From assembly GCA_937876495.1 (NCBI GenBank), contig CALEGL010000066.1, positions 1-11,746 on the forward strand: a DNA stretch of 11,746 nucleotides. Direction: 5' to 3'. This document shows positions 7,048 to 11,746 of the stretch, piece after piece. A program made the translations under genes and the position numbers. The notes beneath the pieces are model-generated. The model was not told the origin of the DNA. It worked only from the letters and a program-made list of their open reading frames with translations, and ran no database searches. Position 1 is the first letter of the stretch. Each line of letters opens with the position of its first letter. This DNA comes from an uncultured Bifidobacterium sp. GTDB taxonomy: Bacteria > Actinomycetota > Actinomycetes > Actinomycetales > Bifidobacteriaceae.

Positions 7048-7647
7048 TCAAACAGCGGACAGTCTACCATCACGCGATGATCGAGCCACGGATGGCTCCG
7101 CGTAATGCTTGCGCATGCTCGTCAGGATGCGTCTGAGCGCGGCGTTCGTCTCCTCGGCCGCCTGCTCGAAGACCGCGAAGTCCTTCCCGATGGGATCGAC
7201 GATGTCCGGTGTTTCGGCGAGCATAGGCCGAACCATGGCGGAATGGCGGATAACCGACAGCAGGCGTTCCTGGATCGTCAGTCCGGTGACCGTCCCTCGG
7301 CGTGCGCAGTATTCGCACATCTGCGCGAACTCCCCCAGGAGGAAGGTGTACCGCACGGCCGTGGGGGCCAGAGAGACGATATCCCGGCGTTGCCGCTTCT
7401 CGAAGCACAGGATGAGATCGGCCGACAAGACCATCGGCCGAGTGAGTCTCCGAGAGCGGAACCCTCCGGAATCGATGCCCACAGCATCAAGCAGACGGGC
7501 GCTGGAGGGGTCGATATGATGACTGGGAAGTCCGCGCGTACCCGCGCTGGACACCTGTATCGATGTGCCCTCCAGATACCGTGCCAGCAATAGTTCGCCC
7601 ATAGGGGACCGGCAGACGTTCCCGGTGCAGACGACGAGGACGCGCAT
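7048..7647 (-). CDS. low-molecular-weight protein tyrosine phosphatase
   Basis: A 199-residue cytoplasmic phosphatase, the likely partner that removes phosphate from the tyrosine cluster of the adjacent kinase. The P-loop is VCTGNVCRS (Cys7 nucleophile, Arg13), directly at the N-terminus as usual. The general acid is Asp151 in DIVDPIGKDF. The protein is about 50 residues longer than typical enzymes of the family (around 150). The additions are a central insertion (about 107-145, with CEYC) and a basic C-terminal tail. Start is ATG 7647, overlapping the TGA of the DUF4012 gene (TGATG); a GTG one codon earlier is possible. The overlap indicates translational coupling within the operon. The family is certain; the substrate is inferred from its neighbours. 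Confidence 0.94.
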   Translation of the reverse strand: MRVLVVCTGNVCRSPMGELLLARYLEGTSIQVSSAGTRGLPSHHIDPSSARLLDAVGIDSGGFRSRRLTRPMVLSADLILCFEKRQRRDIVSLAPTAVRYTFLLGEFAQMCEYCARRGTVTGLTIQERLLSVIRHSAMVRPMLAETPDIVDPIGKDFAVFEQAAEETNAALRRILTSMRKHYAEPSVARSSRDGRLSAV

Positions 7648-9485
7648 CACTTGCTTCCGATCGTGCAGGCGCTCGTCTCCGAGGTGACGCCTGATTCCGC
7701 CCAGCCCATGGGTGTCTGGTCGATGGTCAGGTCGGAGGTCGCCTTGGTGGAGGTGGTCACGGTGAAGGATATGGTCGACGAGGCCCCGGGAGCCAGCGTG
7801 ATGTTGCTCGCGTAGAGCTTCTTGCCGTTCATGGTCGTTCCCTGCGGATTGGTGTGCGTCCCGCTGATGGTCAATCCGGATATGCTTCCGCCCGCCGGCG
7901 GATAGATGAGGGTTTTCTCGATGCCATAGCCCGGATGCTTGGCCGAGGCCACGCCTCGGATGTATTCGGGCAGGGACGAGACCTGGGAGGACTTGAGCGT
8001 GTTGACCATGCGATAGGTCACCCGGTAGGTCTGCGAGCCGTTGGAGTTGCAGCTGAGTCTGGTGACCGTGGAGGTGCGGTGGATGTACCAGCCCATCTTG
8101 GACGGGTTCTGCTCGGTGAGGTACACGCCGACCGAGGGATCCGTCTCGCTGCTGGGCGTGCTTGCCGTGAAGCCGGCGGAGGACAGCGTCTTCTGAGTGT
8201 CCGAATCGAAGGAGTACATGGAGAAGTGGCGCCCTTCGGCCATCGTGCTCATCGCCGTGCCGACCTTCACCAGCTTCGCCAGGTTCACGTCCTTGAACAT
8301 GCTTCCCACCGCCTGCTCGGCAACCTCCCCGAAAAGCGCATCCTGTTGTGAGGTCGGATACTTCTTATACACGGTGTTGAGAAGGAACTCGGCGGTATTG
8401 CTCCCCGTGAGCACGGTGCCGTCGGAAAGCGTCACGTTCCCGTTGATGGCGACAAGGTCCTGGAGGAAGACCGGGTCGACGAGCACGACGCCGTCCAGGG
8501 TGGTCCCGCTCCCCCAGCTCGTCTGGTTCCAGATGTACCTCATCGCCTCAGCCGTGCGCGAGGTGTCGGGGAACACGGCCAGGTCGCGGATGTCAAAGGA
8601 CATCTTCAGCGGGCCCCATGCGCTGAACAGACGCGTCTCGTCGGATGTGGGATCGCCGTCCCCGTAGGGGATGTACTCCGTGTTGGATCGGAAATCCCCG
8701 ATGGTGATCTTGCCGTTGTCGGTGGCCATCACGCCGACGGATCCGATGAGGCCTCCGGAGGAACGCATCTCGGATGTGGTCATCGCCATGACCGCATAGG
8801 TGCGGGTCTGCCCGGATCCGAGGAACCCGGGCAGGATCTGGAAGGCGTTCGACAGCTTGTCCACCGTGTCGGCGACGGAGGTCAGCTTGGTCCTCCCGCT
8901 GAGATAGGCGGCTTTCACCGTGGAGGTCCTCGGCGTCGTCAGGGCGTCATAGGCCTTCACCTGGGCGGAGAATTCGTCGGCGACCTTCTTGATGGACGAT
9001 TGCGAGGCCAGGATGGGCTTGAGATTGATTCCACCCGATCCGTCGCTCAGCTGCGAGTTCTGCAGGGTGCTGACGACGTCCACCAGCTGCGGGACGGATG
9101 TGGAGACGATGGCGTGCAGGACGTCCGTCATCCCCTGCACGGTGCCGACGTCGCCGCCGATGGAGGGAAGGGCGGCCGCGATGTTCCACAGACGTCCGTG
9201 GGCGATGGTCCTGGCCTTGGCGGTATCCGCCTGCGCTGATGCGATATTCGCCGACACTGTCTTGAGCTTCGTCGAGTCGGACAGGTCGGATATGCTGCTC
9301 AGGGACTGCAGGGCCTGCTGTTCATAGCTGCGCACCTGTCTGGCCTGGGAATACAGGCGCAGTCCGACGACGCCCGCCATGGCGGCGCATACGAGCAGCA
9401 GAAGGACGATCAGACCGACGATCCACGGCCAGATACGATGACGACGAACGGCTTGACGAGCATGTGACGATGCATGGCGGCTCAT
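7647..9485 (-). CDS. DUF4012 membrane protein
   Basis: A 612-residue protein from ATG 9485; a TTG nine bases further upstream is in frame, and neither has a strong ribosome site. A basic N-terminus leads into one membrane segment (about 19-42, WPWIVGLIVLLLLVCAAMAG). A helical region and a large extracellular part follow. The stretch MTTSEMRSSGGLIGSVGVM, then YIPYGDGDP, TLDGVVLVDPVFLQDL and a C-terminal beta-rich region, matches the DUF4012 family common in actinobacterial polysaccharide loci. Its biochemical role is not known to me. Two Cys lie in the outer part (LSCNSNG, and SACTIGSK near the end). It is the first gene of the minus-strand operon, and its stop overlaps the start of the phosphatase. 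Confidence 0.9.
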   Translation of the reverse strand: MSRHASSHARQAVRRHRIWPWIVGLIVLLLLVCAAMAGVVGLRLYSQARQVRSYEQQALQSLSSISDLSDSTKLKTVSANIASAQADTAKARTIAHGRLWNIAAALPSIGGDVGTVQGMTDVLHAIVSTSVPQLVDVVSTLQNSQLSDGSGGINLKPILASQSSIKKVADEFSAQVKAYDALTTPRTSTVKAAYLSGRTKLTSVADTVDKLSNAFQILPGFLGSGQTRTYAVMAMTTSEMRSSGGLIGSVGVMATDNGKITIGDFRSNTEYIPYGDGDPTSDETRLFSAWGPLKMSFDIRDLAVFPDTSRTAEAMRYIWNQTSWGSGTTLDGVVLVDPVFLQDLVAINGNVTLSDGTVLTGSNTAEFLLNTVYKKYPTSQQDALFGEVAEQAVGSMFKDVNLAKLVKVGTAMSTMAEGRHFSMYSFDSDTQKTLSSAGFTASTPSSETDPSVGVYLTEQNPSKMGWYIHRTSTVTRLSCNSNGSQTYRVTYRMVNTLKSSQVSSLPEYIRGVASAKHPGYGIEKTLIYPPAGGSISGLTISGTHTNPQGTTMNGKKLYASNITLAPGASSTISFTVTTSTKATSDLTIDQTPMGWAESGVTSETSACTIGSK

Positions 9486-9552
9486 CGGTGGCAACCGCTC
9501 ATTGACATGGCATCATCCATCCGCAGGGCTCTTCCCATCCGCCCGCCTCCGT

Positions 9553-9580
9553 TTCCGATTCCCGGCTTCCGATTCCCGAC
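9553..9580. repeat. tandem 14-bp repeat, two copies
   Basis: TTCCGATTCCCGGC (9553-9566) is followed at once by TTCCGATTCCCGAC (9567-9580), with one mismatch. If transcription starts near the minus-strand TATAAT, the repeat lies in the leader of the DUF4012 operon. A second pair, AAAATCCA at 9584-9591 and 9602-9609 (period 18), lies next to it. Confidence 0.7.
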
Positions 9581-9615
9581 CGGAAAATCCACTCACATCG
9601 AAAAATCCATCTTAT

Positions 9616-9621
9616 ATTATA
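9616..9621 (-). promoter_or_regulatory. candidate -10 box of the DUF4012 operon
   Basis: A perfect TATAAT on the minus strand in the only strongly AT-rich island of the divergent region, about 130 bp before the DUF4012 start. No -35 hexamer is found at 16-19 bp (the spaced hexamer reads GCCGCC), so activator dependence is possible. On the plus strand the same island offers CTCACA (9592-9597), a 17-bp gap and TATTAT (9615-9620), which could serve the glycosyltransferase. Confidence 0.4.
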
Positions 9622-9824
9622 GTGAACCCATCGATAACGGCGGCGGCAAAGCATGATCATCTGCACAGAACGCTTCCGAAGAAGCCCCGCTTTCTTTTTA
9701 TTTCTTTCGGCTGACGTCAAACGACCAGTGGTAGAACTGCTGAATTCCGGTTGTTCCCATTCCTCCGGTCCAGGCCAGGACACGGAGAATCACAGAACAC
9801 CTTCGTCCACGATGACGATCATAC

Positions 9825-9844
9825 GGAATCACACGGGATCACAC
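9825..9844 (+). repeat. tandem 10-bp motif GGRATCACAC before the glycosyltransferase
   Basis: GGAATCACAC and GGGATCACAC stand head to tail at a 10-bp period, one helical turn, starting 69 bp before the gene. A third partial copy, GAATCACAG, lies at 9787-9795, about 39 bp upstream. Spacing on one DNA face suggests regulator half-sites. Confidence 0.35.
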
Positions 9845-9893
9845 AGGGGCGGAGAACACCTCCCTCAAGTGCCGATAAAAGGAAGGAAGCGCA

Positions 9894-11060
9894 ATGCCCG
9901 ACAAGCACATCGTTCTGTCCCTGATGGACGGTCTGTTCCAGGGAGGCTCACCCATCATGCATGCGAGCATCGTCTCCTGGCTGCAGCATCATTCCGACCA
10001 GCGACACGACGTGCTGAGCTACACCAGCCGTGTCCAGCGAGAGCATTCCATCCAGGACATCCACGCCTCCCTGCCCCACGCCATGCTCACCGAGGCCCAG
10101 GTAGGACTGCACTGGCTGACGCGGTCCGCGGAGGACGAGTACTCCGACATGGACCTGCTGTTCGCCGAACAGCTCATGCGCGGGTCGGACGTGCTGTTCT
10201 CGCTCAAGGAGCAGCCGCTGGCGCTGCTGAGACGCATCGGCGGCGTCGAACGCCCGGTGGTCGTGGCCCTGCACCGCTCCGATCCCGCGAACCAGGGTGG
10301 GGGCGTCTCCGCGCTGCGTGACTGCCTGGCCGACGGAACCGTGCGTCTGGCCGTCTGCTGCGCCTATTCCGTACGGCAGGCGTATGCGAGCGCCTTCGGC
10401 CTTCCGGACGACATGCTTCCCGTCATCCCCAACGGGGTCGATCTCACGCGTTTCACGCCCTCCTCCCGACGGCGCGGACGCGCCCGCAGCGCGCTGGGCA
10501 TCCCCGCACAGGCGCCTGTCATCCTCATCTCCGCCCGATACGCGGGGATGAAGAACATCCCCCTGTTCATCCGCACGGCGGCGCTCCTGCTGGAGAACCG
10601 CCCCGACGCCTGGTTCGTCATGTGCGGGGCGGGAATGACGGAGGACAACGGCGACCTGCAGAACCTGCTCGACCATCATGTGCCGGAAGACCTCCATCAT
10701 CGATTCCTGAGAATCGGCATCCGCAACGCCATGGAGAACGTGTACCCCGTGGCGGACCTTGCCGTTCTCACCTCCTCCTACGGGGAGGCATCGCCTCTGA
10801 GCCTTATGGAGGCCATGGCCTGCGGCGTGGTTCCGGTGACGACGGACGTCGGCGACTCCGCACTCATCGTCGGGGACGACCGGCTCGTCGGTCCGCAGGA
10901 GGCCCAGCCGCTGGCGGAACGATGGGACGAGGCCCTCGCCGGCGGCGATGCGTTGCGAGCGTCCGTGCTGGAGCGACGCGAGCAACTCGACCGCACGACC
11001 CGCCATCCCCGTCATGGCGCGATCCCGGCTTCCGTCGCCCTAGGTCAGAGCCGGATATGA
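9894..11060 (+). CDS. family 4 glycosyltransferase (GT-B fold)
   Basis: A 388-residue cytoplasmic or membrane-associated glycosyltransferase. The N-terminal Rossmann half begins HIVLSLMDGLFQGGSPIMHAS. The C-terminal half has PVIPNGVDLTRF (176-187), ISARYAGMKN (212-221, donor-binding Lys220) and the retaining-GT motif EASPLSLME (E298 and E306, EX7E). GDDRLVGP (327-334) follows the motif as usual. It would transfer a sugar from a nucleotide donor during polysaccharide assembly; sugar and acceptor cannot be read. Start is ATG 9894 with GGAAGG 7 nt upstream. The last roughly 22 residues (TTRHPRHGAIPASVALGQSRI) do not look like the usual C-terminal helix, which might reflect a late frameshift, but no other frame gives a clear match. 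It is divergent from the kinase operon. Confidence 0.92.
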   Translation: MPDKHIVLSLMDGLFQGGSPIMHASIVSWLQHHSDQRHDVLSYTSRVQREHSIQDIHASLPHAMLTEAQVGLHWLTRSAEDEYSDMDLLFAEQLMRGSDVLFSLKEQPLALLRRIGGVERPVVVALHRSDPANQGGGVSALRDCLADGTVRLAVCCAYSVRQAYASAFGLPDDMLPVIPNGVDLTRFTPSSRRRGRARSALGIPAQAPVILISARYAGMKNIPLFIRTAALLLENRPDAWFVMCGAGMTEDNGDLQNLLDHHVPEDLHHRFLRIGIRNAMENVYPVADLAVLTSSYGEASPLSLMEAMACGVVPVTTDVGDSALIVGDDRLVGPQEAQPLAERWDEALAGGDALRASVLERREQLDRTTRHPRHGAIPASVALGQSRI

Positions 11061-11213
11061 GGGGAAACGGCGAACGGAACCGATAAGCACACCGATCCGG
11101 GGAATCCGACACCCCGTGGACACGGTCATTCCGTAGAGCCCTTCGCCAAGACCAGGATGATCCGGCAGACGGGGACGGCATAACCGGAAGCCGACAGCTA
11201 CGGGCGCTGGCGT
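11061..11213. other. intergenic region after the glycosyltransferase
   Basis: No gene is seen. Weak hairpins such as CGGGG-N9-CCCCG (11097-11115) could mark the end of transcription from either side, but there is no T-run. Confidence 0.4.
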
Positions 11214-11390
11214 TCAGCCCCGGTAGGTGAGGCTGATATGACCGCCGTGCGACAGCACCCAGGCATGCAGTTCGCAGACGGGGAGGGTCGCGGGGGAAGC
11301 GGAGTCGTCCGAAGGAGCCTTGCGAAGCGTGTCCCAGAGGGAGACGGCCGTCCTGTCACACATCGGAACGGAGCATATCTTTCCTCGCAC
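11214..11390 (-). CDS. small hypothetical protein with zinc-binding CxxxxC...CxxH pattern
   Basis: A 58-residue protein from GTG 11390, preceded by AGGTGAT at 6-nt spacing. The frame extends further up to ATG 11489 (91 residues), but that part is less protein-like. The sequence has ICSVPMCDRTAV (Cys6, Cys11) and LPVCELHAWV (Cys39, His42). C-x4-C-x27-C-x2-H is the layout of many small zinc-binding modules written as C..xCDRxA....CxxHA. The C-terminus reads HGGHISLTYRG. Function is unknown: it may bind nucleic acid or simply be zinc-stabilised. It is convergent with the glycosyltransferase. I judge it real because the Cys/His spacing, ribosome site and codon frame agree. Confidence 0.55.
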   Translation of the reverse strand: MRGKICSVPMCDRTAVSLWDTLRKAPSDDSASPATLPVCELHAWVLSHGGHISLTYRG

Positions 11391-11667
11391 GACCTCATCA
11401 CCTCGTATCGAACGAATCGGAAGGGGAGACGAGAACGCCTCCTCCGCGGGACGACTCCCGCCATTCCATGACTGTCGCCCTTCAACCATGGGATTTCATG
11501 GGAACTTGCCGGGAGTCCTCTTACCACCTCGGAGCACGCGCATCGAACCCGCACGCGGCAGGGATGGTGGCATCCCCATGGCATCACGCGGCATCCACAC
11601 TCCCAGCTTCATCGGATACAGTCGTTCGGCGTAGCGGGATGGATTCCATCACCCGACGGGAGGCATT
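11391..11667. other. stretch without a recognisable gene
   Basis: Apart from a possible longer start of the small zinc-pattern protein (up to 11489, minus strand), nothing convincing is seen. The plus-strand frames here read as composition shadows, rich in Arg, Ser and Pro. It may contain the promoters of the two outward-facing short genes. Confidence 0.4.
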
Positions 11668-11746
11668 ATGGTCGGATTGCTCGTCTGCGCCCGCATCATG
11701 TGGCCCGTCATCAGACATGTCATCGTCATCGGCACGATTCCCCATG
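11668..11746 (+). CDS. start of a hydrophobic protein, cut by the window edge
   Basis: ATG 11668 is preceded by GGGAGG at 4-nt spacing. It opens a frame reading MVGLLVCARIMWPVIRHVIV and on to the last base of the window (26 codons). The hydrophobic start suggests a membrane protein or signal peptide. No family can be assigned from so little. Confidence 0.4.
   Translation, partial: MVGLLVCARIMWPVIRHVIVIGTIPH

Larger units (their letters stand above)
9486..9893. other. divergent control region between DUF4012 operon and glycosyltransferase
   Basis: A 408-bp stretch without a convincing gene. It holds an AT-rich island (9601-9625), two short tandem repeats (9553-9580 and 9825-9844), a TGACGTCA palindrome (9712-9719), a T-rich plus-strand run (9691-9707) and the glycosyltransferase ribosome site. 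Open frames crossing it have unlikely composition. Confidence 0.6.

Noticed and set aside
9687-9707. T-rich run as a terminator
   Set aside because: The hairpin before it has only five base pairs (GCTTC-CGAA-GAAGC), with a gap before the T-rich part, and no plus-strand gene ends there.
9948-11015. 355-codon minus-strand frame
   Set aside because: It is antisense to the glycosyltransferase with its EX7E motif; the composition is typical of a shadow frame.

Overview
The window looks like chromosomal DNA of a high-GC Gram-positive bacterium (Actinomycetota). Bifidobacteriaceae is my best guess. This is inferred from the base composition, the G5/transglycosylase cell-wall protein, the fused Wzz/BY-kinase polypeptide and the DUF4012 protein. 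None of these fixes the species.

Left part (1-3443): housekeeping and cell-wall genes. On the minus strand a Nudix-fold protein with a degraded Nudix box is followed by an alpha/beta hydrolase. Divergent from them is a thioredoxin gene with a near-perfect inverted repeat just before its ribosome binding site and a strong 15-bp hairpin after its stop. Next, on the plus strand, comes a membrane-anchored G5-domain protein with a C-terminal lysozyme-like transglycosylase domain.

Central part (3769-9485): one minus-strand operon that I read as the control module of an exopolysaccharide or capsule locus. In transcription order it holds a DUF4012 membrane protein, a low-molecular-weight tyrosine phosphatase (start overlaps the previous stop as TGATG), a Wzz-type chain-length protein fused to a bacterial tyrosine kinase with a five-tyrosine C-terminal cluster, a possible 24-residue hydrophobic peptide, and a 519-residue single-pass membrane protein of unknown function (ATGA overlap with the peptide). 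The last gene stops at an in-frame TGA, but the same frame continues for 48 more codons with the same Ser/Gly-rich composition.

Right part (9486-11746): a 408-bp divergent control region with an AT-rich island, a perfect TATAAT on the minus strand and two short tandem repeats. It is followed by a plus-strand GT4 glycosyltransferase, then about 600 bp with little obvious coding, except for a 58-codon minus-strand ORF with a zinc-binding CxxxxC...CxxH pattern. A hydrophobic reading frame begins at 11668 and runs off the edge.

How the genes may work together (inference): the kinase and phosphatase would set the tyrosine phosphorylation state that controls polysaccharide chain length. The glycosyltransferase would build repeat units. 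The DUF4012 and 519-residue proteins are envelope partners of unknown role, and the 519-residue protein is the best candidate here for something undescribed.
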